Shown: positions 48,253-57,236, numbered from the stretch's first letter. The stretch: DNA of 64,000 nucleotides from Rahnella sp. AA (GCF_002834385.1 NZ_PITQ01000001.1:930001-994000); one strand, 5' to 3'. Made by a program: numbers and translations. The notes: generated from the letters alone by a model not told the origin.

Positions 48253-49008
48253 ATGCAATCTGAAGAACAGCGTTTAATTGACGGGCTTTTTAGTCGCTTA
48301 CAACAGGCTGAGTCCAATACGGCACCGCGTGATGCGGAAGCTGAGCGTGTGATTCAGGCCCATATTCGTCAGCAACCGTCCGCACCTTACTACATGGCGC
48401 AGGCGATGATCATTCAGGAAGCGGCGCTGACCAAGCTGAATGCTCAGGTGAAAGAACTGCAACAGCAAAACGAACAGTTGCAACAGCAGGCGCAGAACGC
48501 GAAACCGCAAAGTACCGGCTTCCTCGCCGGGCTGTTCGGCGGCGGTTCGGCACAACCTGAGCCAGCGCGCTCGTCCTCACAAGGCAGCCAGCCGATCCCT
48601 GGCACGCAAGCCTGGGGCGCCCAGCCACAACAGCAGCAATATGCCTCACAGCCACAATATGCACAGCAGCAGCAGGCTCCTGCGCAAACTGCGCCACAGG
48701 CACCGGGCTTTTTGGGCAGCGCACTGCGCACTGCGGCGGGTGTTGCCGGCGGGGTCGTTCTGGCGGATATGCTGACTGGGATGTTCCACCACAGCCAGCC
48801 ACAGGAAATTGTTAACATTATCGAAGAGCCGCCGGTGCAGGATCTTAATCCTGCGGATAGCAGTTTCCTCGATAATAATCAGGGGTTCGACAGCAACCAG
48901 CCATCCTGGGAGGATGCGTCGCTGCGCAGCGATAATTCTGATCTCGGATTTGGCTCTGACGACTATGATTCAGATGATTACAGCAACGATGACGATTCGT
49001 TTTTCTAA
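48253..49008 (+). CDS. DUF2076-family protein
   Basis: The 251-residue protein opens with EEQRLIDGLFSRLQQAE, typical of DUF2076. A coiled coil (LNAQVKELQQQNEQLQQQAQN, about residues 60-82) comes next. A Gly/Gln/Pro-rich linker, a glycine-zipper-like hydrophobic helix (about residues 158-178) and a strongly acidic Asp/Ser tail follow. It is known as a periplasmic ligand-binding sensor family in some databases; function is unproven. The proline/glutamine region has strand-biased base composition, which creates long spurious frames on the opposite strand. Confidence 0.82.
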   Translation: MQSEEQRLIDGLFSRLQQAESNTAPRDAEAERVIQAHIRQQPSAPYYMAQAMIIQEAALTKLNAQVKELQQQNEQLQQQAQNAKPQSTGFLAGLFGGGSAQPEPARSSSQGSQPIPGTQAWGAQPQQQQYASQPQYAQQQQAPAQTAPQAPGFLGSALRTAAGVAGGVVLADMLTGMFHHSQPQEIVNIIEEPPVQDLNPADSSFLDNNQGFDSNQPSWEDASLRSDNSDLGFGSDDYDSDDYSNDDDSFF

Positions 49009-49185
49009 CCGGTTGATGTCAGAAGGCTATTAAACGCCATTTTGGCAGCAGAAAAAGGCAACAGAAAGCCAAGAGTGAGAGGTTTATCGCTTATTGCCAT
49101 CAGAATTCTGGACAAAAGTTAAATCTGTTGCTGTACTGTATTTGACACACATTTTGTGTCCAACATTCACGTAAAGGTAAGTTTG

Positions 49186-49395
49186 ATGTCTAAGATTAAA
49201 GGTAGCGTTAAGTGGTTCAATGAATCAAAAGGTTTTGGTTTCATTACCCCTGAAGATGGCAGCAAAGATGTTTTCGTTCATTTCTCTGCTATTTCAAGCA
49301 ACGGTTTCAAGACCCTTGCTGAAGGCCAGCGTGTAGAGTTCGAAATCACCAATGGTGCCAAAGGCCCGTCGGCTGCTAACGTTATCGCTATCTGA
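49186..49395 (+). CDS. cspE: Cold-shock-domain RNA chaperone CspE
   Basis: The 69-residue protein has RNP1 (KGFGFI) and RNP2 (VFVHF) on a five-stranded OB fold. The N-terminus [20 protein letters not shown] and C-terminal AKGPSAANV match CspE. It melts RNA secondary structure and promotes antitermination. The frame continues upstream to 49156, but ATG 49186 starts the conserved protein. A 177-bp gap before it allows a long leader. In E. coli, cspE is near crcB, as here. Confidence 0.92.
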   Translation: MSKIKGSVKWFNESKGFGFITPEDGSKDVFVHFSAISSNGFKTLAEGQRVEFEITNGAKGPSAANVIAI

Positions 49396-49411
49396 CTTTA
49401 GCCGAATTCTT

Positions 49412-49440
49412 AAAAAACCCGCCGAAGCGGGTTTTTTTTT
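49412..49440 (+). terminator. Terminator after cspE
   Basis: The stem AAAACCCGC / GCGGGTTTT has a 4-base loop and a nine-T run. It also faces the convergent Bcr-type gene. Confidence 0.9.
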
Positions 49441-49459
49441 GCCCTTACCACGGCAAATA

Positions 49460-50647
49460 CTATGCCGCTTTACGCACCAATATCACGAACAGCGCAATGG
49501 CGATAGCGTAGCAACCCAGGATCGTCAGCGCCATCGACAATGCAGGCATGCTGCCCAATCCGGTGATTGGCACAGCGATTGCGCCAAGTGCAAACATACA
49601 CACCCCCAGCAGCGCCGACGCACTGCCCGCGTTTTTTCCCTGGCTTTGCATCGCCAGAGACCCGGCGTTCGGGCCGATAATCCCGATCACCATCACCGAG
49701 AAGAACAGCGGCACCAGCAGCGTCACCAGCGGGGCATTCAGGCTGGCAGCAATCACCAGCGCAACAGACGCCACGGCGGCGATAGCTAATCCGGCTTTGA
49801 CCAGTGCCATTTCGCCAAAGTGGCGGCTCAGACGTGTGGAAACTTGTGCGGAAATCACCAGTCCGATGCCGTTAATGGCGAAACAGAGGCTGAACATTTG
49901 CGGGCTGAGGTGATAAATCTGCTGTAAGACAAAAGGCGAAGCGCCGATGTAGGCAAACATCCCGGCCATGATGAAGCCTTGTGTCAGGCAGAGCCCCATA
50001 AATGGCCGATGTTTCAGCAAGCCGAACACAGAACCCAGCATGCTGATAATGCCGCCTTGCGCGCGGCGTTCAGGCAACAGCGTTTCGTGAAGTTTTAGTG
50101 AAGAGAAGCTGAACAGCAAAATGGCGATAAACGCCAGAACGCCGAAAATCCCCCGCCAGTTAACCCAATTGAGCAAGGCCCCCCCTAATACCGGGGCGAC
50201 GATTGGCGCCAGCCCGTTGACCAGCATCAGGAGTGCAAAAAAACGGGTTAATTCATGACCATTATACAAATCCCTGGCGACGGCACGCGAAAGAACTGCA
50301 CCGCCGGCGCCGGCAATACCCTGCAACAGACGGGCAACAATCAGCTGGTTGATGTCCTGTGCTACGGCGCACCAAACGGAGGCGGCGAGCAATAAAGCCA
50401 GCGACCATAATAAAGGGCGCATACGTCCGTAGCGGTCACTCAGCGGGCCAAACAGCAGTTGCCCGAAACCGAGGCCAAGCAAACCTGCGGTCAGGCTAAG
50501 CTGCGCACTGGCCGTAGAAGTACTCAGGTCACCCGCCATTTCAGGTAAAGCCGGTAAATAGAGATCGGTACATAGCGGGCCGAGGGCGGCAAGCGAGCCG
50601 AGAACCAGGGCGTAACCGAGGCGTTTTTCTTGCAGATGAGCGCTCAT
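49460..50647 (-). CDS. Bcr/CflA-family multidrug efflux MFS transporter
   Basis: The 395-residue protein has twelve membrane helices. Family motifs are LCTDLYLPALPEMA near residue 27 and FGPLSDRYGRMRPLL near 65 (MFS motif A), and LLQGIAGAGGAVLSRAVARD near 105 (Bcr-type motif). These exporters remove bicyclomycin, chloramphenicol and related compounds by proton antiport. It starts 9 bp after the TetR-type regulator stop, so the two are one transcript and the regulator is likely to control it. Substrate is not predictable. Confidence 0.9.
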   Translation of the reverse strand: MSAHLQEKRLGYALVLGSLAALGPLCTDLYLPALPEMAGDLSTSTASAQLSLTAGLLGLGFGQLLFGPLSDRYGRMRPLLWSLALLLAASVWCAVAQDINQLIVARLLQGIAGAGGAVLSRAVARDLYNGHELTRFFALLMLVNGLAPIVAPVLGGALLNWVNWRGIFGVLAFIAILLFSFSSLKLHETLLPERRAQGGIISMLGSVFGLLKHRPFMGLCLTQGFIMAGMFAYIGASPFVLQQIYHLSPQMFSLCFAINGIGLVISAQVSTRLSRHFGEMALVKAGLAIAAVASVALVIAASLNAPLVTLLVPLFFSVMVIGIIGPNAGSLAMQSQGKNAGSASALLGVCMFALGAIAVPITGLGSMPALSMALTILGCYAIAIALFVILVRKAA

Positions 50648-50656
50648 GGTAAAAGT

Positions 50657-51313
50657 TTATTCCAGTTTGCTGGTGGTTAAATCCGTTTCAAAGAGATCCT
50701 GGAAGTAGCGATTGTATAAAGCTTCCAGATGCTCTGCGTCGGCGTGAACGGTCGTCATACGTCGGAATGCGGTGCCTTCACAAATCACCGCTAAAGATTC
50801 CACTTTCGCCGTCATTTCAGCTTCTGAAAACTGCGGGAAAGTGGCACTGAGAAGCGATTTCGCTTCGTTGAATAGTTGTTTTTCTGACTCACGCCAGATG
50901 TTTTCCACGATGGGATTACGGGTGGCTTCTGCGGCAACTTCCAGCATCAAAGCGTGGTCAATTTCGGCCTGTTCTTTTTGTTCGGTGCATTGATCTTCTT
51001 TATAAGGCGCACTCAGATTACCGATCCGCCGGTGCGCCAGATTGTGTGCTACCTGCTGCAAATTGTGTGCGTTGCCGGTCATCAGGCGGATTTTTTTCAT
51101 CACAATACGGCGCACTATGTCTTCGATGATGGCGTCTTTATTCGCAAAATATCGGTAGATCTGTCCCACACTAAGCTGCGAAGTCTTGGCGATTTCAGCC
51201 ATGCCAGCACCATGAAATCCATGCTTGCGAAAACACAAACGTGCGGCGGCAATGATCTGGTCGCGTCGTGCGCTGATGCGCTCGTCTTTACTGCATTGTT
51301 GTGGGTGAAGCAT
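50657..51313 (-). CDS. TetR-family repressor
   Basis: The 218-residue protein has an N-terminal HTH (IIAAARLCFRKHGFHGAGMAEIAKTSQLSVGQIYRYFANKD split across residues 20-60). A variable ligand domain starts at about residue 75. It probably represses itself and the Bcr-type transporter gene immediately downstream (9 bp). The region upstream of its start (51314-51457) carries the promoter; no operator could be fixed. Confidence 0.88.
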   Translation of the reverse strand: MLHPQQCSKDERISARRDQIIAAARLCFRKHGFHGAGMAEIAKTSQLSVGQIYRYFANKDAIIEDIVRRIVMKKIRLMTGNAHNLQQVAHNLAHRRIGNLSAPYKEDQCTEQKEQAEIDHALMLEVAAEATRNPIVENIWRESEKQLFNEAKSLLSATFPQFSEAEMTAKVESLAVICEGTAFRRMTTVHADAEHLEALYNRYFQDLFETDLTTSKLE

Positions 51314-51457
51314 GAGTTACCTGATAGCCTGGCCAATGTTGAGTGTGAACGATCATTCTCAATTATAGGCAATAAGGAGGAACAGGTAAATATTTGTATT
51401 ATGAATGAAATGAAAAGTGACGTTTCGTTTCGGTGCGATTGATCCCGACGCAGAAAT

Positions 51458-51492
51458 GCCAACGGCGCATCCATATGGAATGCGCCGTTGGC
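51458..51492. repeat. 35-bp perfect palindrome between tetR-type gene and small ORF
   Basis: The arms GCCAACGGCGCAT and ATGCGCCGTTGGC are a perfect 13-bp match, with a 9-base loop CCATATGGA that is itself palindromic. No T-run follows on either strand. It could be an RNA hairpin, or a binding site of a dimeric protein. Confidence 0.8.
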
Positions 51493-51545
51493 GGGAAGAG
51501 AGAGTCAGTTTTGTTGTTTGCGCGCTGTCGCTTCTGAAGGCTTAA

Positions 51546-51638
51546 TTAAGAAAAATAGGCCTGTAAAAATGCGGCTACGGTTAACACACACAGGGCAACA
51601 GCCAGAAATTCAGAAGACGTTTTTGGTGCAGAAAACAT
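51546..51638 (-). CDS. Putative 30-residue single-span membrane protein
   Basis: A short frame begins with ATG at 51638 after a TGAGG site at good spacing. It codes for MFSAPKTSSEFLAVALCVLT plus VAAFLQAYFS. Residues 11-28 form one hydrophobic helix, and the residues before it carry a lysine. It lies downstream of crcB on the same strand, after a hairpin. No family was recognised. Such short frames arise by chance, but the ribosome-binding site, hydrophobic profile and stop support translation. Confidence 0.5.
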   Translation of the reverse strand: MFSAPKTSSEFLAVALCVLTVAAFLQAYFS

Positions 51639-51751
51639 GGCATACCTCAATTAATGAACCTGAGTAATTCGTGCCATTATCAGCATAAAACATGAAGGAA
51701 ACATTAAGAGAGTGCGCGGGGAAATGAATCGGCGTCACAAATTCGTAACAA

Positions 51752-51779
51752 CGATGCCTTTGTCATAAAAAAGGCATCG
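51752..51779 (-). terminator. Hairpin after crcB
   Basis: CGATGCCTTT and AAAGGCATCG form a 10-bp stem with an 8-base loop, 13 bp after the crcB stop. The T-rich tail on the minus strand is weak (TTGTT). Confidence 0.65.
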
Positions 51780-51792
51780 CCAGTGAGTAGGA

Positions 51793-52176
51793 TTAGTGCG
51801 CGGTATACCAGCTGACCAGCATAAAACCGAGCAGGGTCAGGGCGATAGAACCGAAAAGATTGAGGGCGATATTCAGCAAGGCATCGCCAAATCGACCCAT
51901 TTGCAACAGTGTTACCACTTCCAGTGAAAACGTTGAAAAGGTTGTCAGACCACCGCAAAACCCGGTAGTAATGAGTGCCTTAACGACGGGATCGACGCTG
52001 TTCATCCGGCCAAAAATAGCGATGGCAAGACCAATGATAAACGCACCTATCAGATTGACTGCCAGCGTGCCAAGGGGAATGACGGGGGTGATCGTGTTCA
52101 TTTTCAGCCCGAGATACCAGCGAGCGACACTGCCAACCGCACCACCAATCAATACAGCAAGAAAGGTACTGAACAT
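51793..52176 (-). CDS. crcB: Fluoride exporter CrcB (Fluc channel)
   Basis: The 127-residue protein has four membrane helices. Fluc signatures are [14 protein letters not shown] near residue 10, [17 protein letters not shown] near 35, and the [15 protein letters not shown] block near 73, which forms the sodium and fluoride sites. It exports fluoride from the cytoplasm as a dual-topology dimer. A fluoride riboswitch lies upstream in the leader. E. coli has crcB at the same place near cspE and ybeM. Confidence 0.95.
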   Translation of the reverse strand: MFSTFLAVLIGGAVGSVARWYLGLKMNTITPVIPLGTLAVNLIGAFIIGLAIAIFGRMNSVDPVVKALITTGFCGGLTTFSTFSLEVVTLLQMGRFGDALLNIALNLFGSIALTLLGFMLVSWYTAH

Positions 52177-52218
52177 AAAAAAAACCTTAAAAATAAGTGA
52201 GGTTTAGAAAGGTCCGGA

Positions 52219-52300
52219 CGCAATGCTACGAACCTCTCACGAGATTGCGTAGACATCATCAGCCGGTAAAAGGCGGTTTGGGAGGAATGTCATCTCCATA
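52219..52300 (-). ncRNA. Fluoride riboswitch (crcB motif) in the crcB leader
   Basis: Read on the minus strand the leader gives GGAGATGACATTCCTCC, AAACCGCC, then GGCTGATGATGTCTACG. This matches the crcB-motif aptamer: the first stem GGAG/CTCC, the invariant AAACC and the CTGATGAxxxCTAC block. The GACAT segment in the first loop can pair with ATGTC in the 3' part, a position where the family shows covariation. The aptamer covers about 52241-52300. A hairpin ACGCAAT / ATTGCGT (52219-52250) is the likely expression platform. It would activate crcB when fluoride is bound. Confidence 0.9.
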
Positions 52301-52383
52301 TTGCAGACGCTGAGTTTACCTTGTAGGGCTGCGCTTGTGTAGCCGCGATACAGAAACAGACCGTTTTTATCAGGGGAAATGCC

Positions 52384-52815
52384 ATGTTAATCAGAGAAGG
52401 TGTGGTAACGGATGCACAGATTTTGGCGCAATTACTTGGGGATCTGGATTATCCCAATCAGCCTGAAGCGATAGCAGAACGTGTGGCGAAAATGGCCGCC
52501 AATCCGGACAGCCGCCTGCTGGTGGCTGAAATAGAAGGCAATGCCGTCGGTTTTATTTCGCTGCATTTTATTCCACAAATCGCACTGGCCGGAGAATTTT
52601 GTCGTATCAGCTATTTATGCGTTAGCGACCTGTACCGCGGTAGTGGCATAGGTCAAAAACTGGTAGATGAAGCTGAACGGTTGGCCGCAGAGCGTGGCTG
52701 CGACCGGATGGAAGTTCACAGCCATACCCGCCGTGTGCGTGCTCACCAGTTTTATGCACGGGCAGGGTACGGGGAGTCGCCTAAATATCTGCTTAAAAAG
52801 CTCCCCCCTCGCTGA
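52384..52815 (+). CDS. GNAT-family N-acetyltransferase
   Basis: The 143-residue acetyltransferase has acetyl-CoA motif A at YLCVSDLYRGSGIGQKLVDE (residues 80-99) and a C-terminal ARRVRAHQFYARAGY-like motif B. N-terminal LIREGVVTDAQILAQLLGDL is typical. Substrate is unknown; related proteins acetylate aminoglycosides or amino compounds. It is transcribed divergently from crcB, next to the riboswitch leader, and is convergent with the MocR gene 5 bp away. Confidence 0.85.
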   Translation: MLIREGVVTDAQILAQLLGDLDYPNQPEAIAERVAKMAANPDSRLLVAEIEGNAVGFISLHFIPQIALAGEFCRISYLCVSDLYRGSGIGQKLVDEAERLAAERGCDRMEVHSHTRRVRAHQFYARAGYGESPKYLLKKLPPR

Positions 52816-52820
52816 GGGCC

Positions 52821-54167
52821 TCAGGCACCTAACGCCAGTACGATGGCATCGGCAATCAGATCAACCTGCTCAGGTTTCATCTGGCTGGTGCTGATGCGAA
52901 TAAACTGCCCCGGCCCGATGCGGCTGCGCTCGCCGGGCAATACGGCAATGCCCCGCGCGGCCAGAGTGACCAGTGCGAACTGCTCGGACGGCACCGGGAT
53001 CCACATCGCCAGTCCGTCACGTTCAGGGATATTCACACCACGAATGCGCAGGGCATCCGACATTGCTTTACGGCGTTTTGCATAGGTATTTTTGGCGAGT
53101 GAAATACCTTCCTGTGTTTTAGGATCTTTGATAAGCCAGGCCAGCGCTTCCTGCAAAATCCGGCTTGACCAGCCAGCACCAAAATTACGGAATGATTTGA
53201 TTTGTTTGATTAAATCATTCGACCCGGAGATAACCGCCAGCCGTAAATCGGGGCCGTATGCTTTGGAATAGGATCGAACATGCACTGTGCGGTCAGGCAA
53301 TTTACTGCCCATGCTGAGCGGTGGATGACAGGATAATTGCCCGATACCATCATCCTCAATAATCAGCGTATTGCTTTGGCTGAGAATTCCCACCAGCGCA
53401 GCATAGCGTTCTGCATTGATAGCGTGCCCGCAATGGGAATGCGTGCGCGGTTGAAAAATAAATGCAGAAGGATTTTTGAGCAGTGCCTGAGCCAGGGATT
53501 CCGGTATGGGCCCGAACTCATCGCATTTCACCGGGATAACCTGTGCACCGAGGTTATCCAGCATATCCAGCAGGCGTGTTGCCGTCGGGTCTTCAATTGC
53601 AACCACTGAGCCCTGCATCAGCAGGGTTTGCAGTGTGAGGTTCATACCGTCAAATCCGCCGTCGGCAGACATAAACGCCGGTGCGTCGTAAGGCCAGTCG
53701 TGACGTGCGGCTTCCAGCAGAGAAGGCGCGATGGCTTCGCGCTGATAGCTGTTCAGATTATCTGCGTCAACGCCGTGCTGCATGGCTTCGCGTAAATCCG
53801 GCAACAGAGCAGGGTCGGGTGATGACAGCGCCAGATCGGCAATAATATGTTCGCCAAAATTGCCGATTTTTTCAAACCGAGCTGGCCGTGGCGACAGCAT
53901 GTCACCACACACCCAGACGCCGTTGCGGCCTCGCCCTGCAATCACTTTTTGGCGGCGCAGCTGTCCCCAGGCGGCAGATACCGTGGCCGGGCTCACGCCG
54001 AGCGCCAGTGCCAGCTCCCGTACGGCAGGCAGGTGTGTGCCAATCTCGATGACGCCGGAACGGATCATCGCCGCAGTCTCAATGGCAATGCCCCGCATGG
54101 AACGATCCTGAAGTTGCGTTGCTAACCAACCCGCATCCAGCGTTTTTTCAAGAGAGTTTTCTGCCAT
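52821..54167 (-). CDS. MocR/PdxR-type regulator (GntR HTH + aminotransferase fold)
   Basis: The 448-residue protein has an N-terminal GntR winged helix (VRELALALGVSPATVSAAWGQLRRQ, residues 44-70) and a class I aminotransferase-like domain from about residue 110. The PLP-type lysine lies in YSKAYGPDLR near residue 300, so PLP binding is expected. MocR proteins sense PLP or amino-acid adducts and control nearby transport or metabolic genes. It diverges from the operon at 54378-59010, which is the probable target. Confidence 0.88.
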   Translation of the reverse strand: MAENSLEKTLDAGWLATQLQDRSMRGIAIETAAMIRSGVIEIGTHLPAVRELALALGVSPATVSAAWGQLRRQKVIAGRGRNGVWVCGDMLSPRPARFEKIGNFGEHIIADLALSSPDPALLPDLREAMQHGVDADNLNSYQREAIAPSLLEAARHDWPYDAPAFMSADGGFDGMNLTLQTLLMQGSVVAIEDPTATRLLDMLDNLGAQVIPVKCDEFGPIPESLAQALLKNPSAFIFQPRTHSHCGHAINAERYAALVGILSQSNTLIIEDDGIGQLSCHPPLSMGSKLPDRTVHVRSYSKAYGPDLRLAVISGSNDLIKQIKSFRNFGAGWSSRILQEALAWLIKDPKTQEGISLAKNTYAKRRKAMSDALRIRGVNIPERDGLAMWIPVPSEQFALVTLAARGIAVLPGERSRIGPGQFIRISTSQMKPEQVDLIADAIVLALGA

Positions 54168-54377
54168 TTTTTCGCCTTTTGTTCAGTAACAAAGATTCTA
54201 TTGTACATATTAATTTATGCCATTAGTATCAAACTTAGCCAACGGAGGCGATAAAATAATCACAATGCAGTGAAGATGATCTCCTTCGTAAAAGAATCTG
54301 GTGCGTTTTCGATAGGGTTTGTAAACGCACAGTTGTTTTTCTGCATATCAACCATGCTGACACTTAAGGGGATAGAT

Positions 54378-55340
54378 GTGACGATTACCATCAGGCTGGC
54401 AGTTCGTGACTGGGATTATTTTACGCCGCTGGCGTTAGGCGACCTTAAACCGGAAGGTTTCAATCTTGAGATAGACCGCGTGGGGACTTTGGTTGATAAC
54501 CTGGCCACCAGCGACAAATATGATGCGGGTGAAGTGTCTTTCAGCCGTTATGCACAAGGGCGGGCTCGCGGTGAATCTGATCTGCTGGCGATCCCACACT
54601 TCCTGATGCGCGGCTTCCGCCAGCGCTGCATCATCACCCGTGAAGACAGCCCGCTGACTGAACTTTCCCAACTGGCGGGTAAACGCATTGGCCTGACCGG
54701 CTGGCAGGACTCAGGTAACACCTGGACACGAACGCTACTGGCGCTGGAAGGTGTCGGTATCGAAGATGCAAACTGGTACGTTGGCCGCCTGACGGCTGCG
54801 CATCCGATTGTCGACCGTCTGGCCGGGTTTGGCCGTGAAGGGCGCATCGAAGCCGTACCGGAAGAACGTCCTATGATGGAACTGTTGCAGGAAGGCTGGC
54901 TGGACGCCATTTTCACGCCTTTCATGCCTGATGGTTTCTTCAAGCCTGGTTCAGGTTTCCGCCAGTTCCAGCCCGATTTTCGCGCGGCAGAACTGGCCTA
55001 TTTCAACCGCGTAGGTTACATCCCCGGTATTCATCTGCTGGCCATCAAACCCGTGCTGGCCGAAGAGCATCCGTGGCTGCCGCAGGCGCTGAGTGAAATC
55101 ATTGACCGTTCTTATCAGGTCTGGATGGATAAACGCGCGAAATATGCCGATACCACACCGTGGCTGCTGGACGACCTGCGTCGTACGGTGGTTGATTTAC
55201 CGGCGGACTGGAACGCAAACGGTTTCGCTGCCAATGAAAAAATGATTGATGATTTTGCTCAGGAATTACATGTCCAGGGGCTGACGGCGCAGCGCCTGAC
55301 GCCGGCTGATTTGTTCCCTCAGTTCGCCACGCAAAAGTGA
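54378..55340 (+). CDS. Substrate-binding-like protein related to 4,5-dihydroxyphthalate decarboxylase
   Basis: The start is taken at GTG 54378, which has AAGGGG at good spacing; in-frame ATGs at 54270 and 54354 lack one. The 320-residue product has no signal peptide. It has the NMT1/SsuA-type periplasmic-binding fold and the layout of Pht5-type 4,5-dihydroxyphthalate decarboxylases: LAVRDWDYFTPLALGDLKPEGF at the N-terminus, YDAGEVSFSRYAQ near residue 55, GLTGWQDSGNTWTR near 110. It could be a decarboxylase or a cytoplasmic ligand binder. It starts the operon with the amidase and ABC transporter genes. Confidence 0.72.
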   Translation: MTITIRLAVRDWDYFTPLALGDLKPEGFNLEIDRVGTLVDNLATSDKYDAGEVSFSRYAQGRARGESDLLAIPHFLMRGFRQRCIITREDSPLTELSQLAGKRIGLTGWQDSGNTWTRTLLALEGVGIEDANWYVGRLTAAHPIVDRLAGFGREGRIEAVPEERPMMELLQEGWLDAIFTPFMPDGFFKPGSGFRQFQPDFRAAELAYFNRVGYIPGIHLLAIKPVLAEEHPWLPQALSEIIDRSYQVWMDKRAKYADTTPWLLDDLRRTVVDLPADWNANGFAANEKMIDDFAQELHVQGLTAQRLTPADLFPQFATQK

Positions 55341-55353
55341 CGGGAGAGTCAAA

Positions 55354-56148
55354 ATGAAAGTTGCATTAGGTCAGTTTGCTGTTTCCCGCGAGTGGGAAGC
55401 CAACGTTGAAACCTGCCTTTCGCTGATGGCGAAATCTCTGGAAGCAGGCGTGGATCTACTGGTCTTGCCGGAAGGTATTCTGGCTCGCGATATCACCGAT
55501 CCGGATTTGGTTCTGAAAGCCGCGCAGCCGCTGGATGGCCCGTTTGTCAGCCAGCTCGTTGCCGCAAGCCGTGGCAATCAGATGACCACCATGATGAGCG
55601 TACATACGCCAGCGCCAGATGGACGTGCGTTTAACGTACTGATTTCTATCCGTAATGGTGAAATTATTTCTGAATATCAGAAGTTACATCTTTATGATGC
55701 ATTCTCTTCTCAGGAATCCAAAAACGTAACGCCTGGCGACGATGTTCCGCCGCTGGTTAACGTCGCCGGTTTTAATGTCGGCCTGATGACCTGCTATGAC
55801 GTCCGTTTCCCTGAACTCGCGCGTCGTCTGGTGCTTGATGGCGCAGACGTGCTGGTATTGCCAGCTGCATGGGTCAAAGGCCCGTTGAAAGAGATGCATT
55901 GGGAAGTGCTGGTCACGGCACGCGCACTGGAAAACACCACGTATATGGTGGCCGTGGGCGAATGTGGCGAGCGCAATATTGGGAATAGCATGGTCGTCGA
56001 TCCTCTGGGCGTGGCGATTGCCCGCGCAGCAGAAGCACCCGCACTGGTGTTTGCTGAACTGGATAAAGATCGTCTGGCGCATGCCCGTAAAGTGTTGCCG
56101 GTGCTGGCGAACCGTCGTTTTGGTTTACCGCAGTTGCGTAACGACTAA
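55354..56148 (+). CDS. ybeM: Nitrilase-superfamily amidase, YbeM-like (deaminated glutathione amidase type)
   Basis: The 264-residue carbon-nitrogen hydrolase has the Glu-Lys-Cys triad: VLPEGIL near residue 40, KLHLYDAF near 110, and GLMTCYDVRFPE near 145. It resembles E. coli YbeM along its whole length, including GPLKE and ECGxxNIG. YbeM-type enzymes hydrolyse deaminated glutathione. It is located between crcB and tatE as in E. coli, but here it sits inside an operon with transporter genes on one side and a decarboxylase-like gene 13 bp before. Its substrate may therefore differ. A hairpin follows its stop. Confidence 0.82.
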   Translation: MKVALGQFAVSREWEANVETCLSLMAKSLEAGVDLLVLPEGILARDITDPDLVLKAAQPLDGPFVSQLVAASRGNQMTTMMSVHTPAPDGRAFNVLISIRNGEIISEYQKLHLYDAFSSQESKNVTPGDDVPPLVNVAGFNVGLMTCYDVRFPELARRLVLDGADVLVLPAAWVKGPLKEMHWEVLVTARALENTTYMVAVGECGERNIGNSMVVDPLGVAIARAAEAPALVFAELDKDRLAHARKVLPVLANRRFGLPQLRND

Positions 56149-56189
56149 ACCTGCCGGCTGCCGGTCCTCAACGGTAGCCGTTCAGGTTT
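56147..56189 (+). terminator. Stem-loop between the amidase and ABC genes
   Basis: AAACCTG pairs with CAGGTTT, GGCT with AGCC and CCG with CGG, forming a hairpin of three stacked stems starting at the stop codon. There is no clear T-run, so it may stabilise or attenuate rather than terminate. The 179-bp gap could hold an internal promoter. Confidence 0.5.
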
Positions 56190-56327
56190 CAAGCAGTACC
56201 GCGCCCTCACCAGGGAACGCGTTATCAGTAAAAGAAACATCCGGAAACTTGCCACGGAAGGTACTCACTATAAATACACAACACTCATAAACTCACAGAC
56301 CGATTTTTTAGACAGAGGAATAAGAGA

Positions 56328-57236
56328 ATGATGGCAAAACAACTACGTCAGGCTGCTGTACTGACTGCTGCATTACTTTCCGTATCTTCCATAAATGCCT
56401 TTGCTGCTGAAAATGTGACAATTCCGACTCAGACGATGGATCCGGCGATCCACGCTAAATTACCTGCAGATATCCAGAAGTCAGGCGTCATGACCTCCGT
56501 GAACAATGGCTCTTTCCCTCCATATGAAATTGTGACTGGCGCTAATGGCCTCGATGGGGCGAGTGCGGATCTGGCGCATGCGCTGGCCGAAGTGATGGGC
56601 GTAAAAATTGAACATGCCTCTGTCAGCGGTTTATCCGGCATCCTCAGCGGCATGGCCGCAGGGCGTTATCAGATGGGCATTGGCCCGATCGGTGATTACC
56701 CGGACCGTCAGGCAAAGAATGATTTCATCGACTTTGTAAAAGAATACGTGGTGTTTGGCGTGCGCAAAGGCAATCCGGAAAAGATTAATTCTCTGGACGA
56801 CACCTGCGGTAAACGTATTGCCGTCATGGCGGGCGGTTCTGCTGAGCAGGTGATCCGCAAGCAATCTGATGTTTGTGTGAAAGACGGTAAACCGGCGGTG
56901 ACAGTTCAATCTTTCAGCGATCAGCCAACGTCTATTCTGGCGGTCCGCTCCAATCGCTCTGATGCTTTCTTCTCTTCTCAGGCACCGCTGACCTATTTCG
57001 TTGAGAAAGCGAATGGCCAGCTGGAACTGACCGGTACCGGAAAATCCAACGGCTTTGGTGATATTTTCCAGGGCACCGTGGTGGCTAAAGATTCCCCTGT
57101 GCGTGATGCGATTCTGGCCGGTTATCAGAAGTTGTTCGATAACGGCACTTACGCCATCATCATGAAAAAATGGGGCCTGGAAGGCAATATGATTCCAGCA
57201 CCGGGCATCAACCTGGCAAAGGCGCAGGCTAAATGA
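56328..57236 (+). CDS. ABC transporter substrate-binding protein, polar amino acid family
   Basis: The 302-residue protein has a Sec signal peptide (cleavage after AFAAE, near residue 27). It is an SBP family 3 protein: VNNGSFPPYEIVTGANGLDGASADLAHAL near 60, DFVKEYVVFGVRKGNP near 138, and a C-terminal AIIMKKWGLEGNMI. Periplasmic proteins of this type bind amino acids and related compounds. Its gene overlaps the permease gene by 4 bp (ATGA). Confidence 0.9.
   Translation: MMAKQLRQAAVLTAALLSVSSINAFAAENVTIPTQTMDPAIHAKLPADIQKSGVMTSVNNGSFPPYEIVTGANGLDGASADLAHALAEVMGVKIEHASVSGLSGILSGMAAGRYQMGIGPIGDYPDRQAKNDFIDFVKEYVVFGVRKGNPEKINSLDDTCGKRIAVMAGGSAEQVIRKQSDVCVKDGKPAVTVQSFSDQPTSILAVRSNRSDAFFSSQAPLTYFVEKANGQLELTGTGKSNGFGDIFQGTVVAKDSPVRDAILAGYQKLFDNGTYAIIMKKWGLEGNMIPAPGINLAKAQAK

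Noticed and set aside
48649..48720. CAG/CAA-rich tract considered as a tandem repeat array
   Set aside because: It is low-complexity coding sequence for glutamine; units are irregular.
48410..48818. Two long frames antisense to the DUF2076 gene, one rich in cysteine
   Set aside because: They mirror the Gln/Pro-rich repeat codons of the true gene and have no start site or family.
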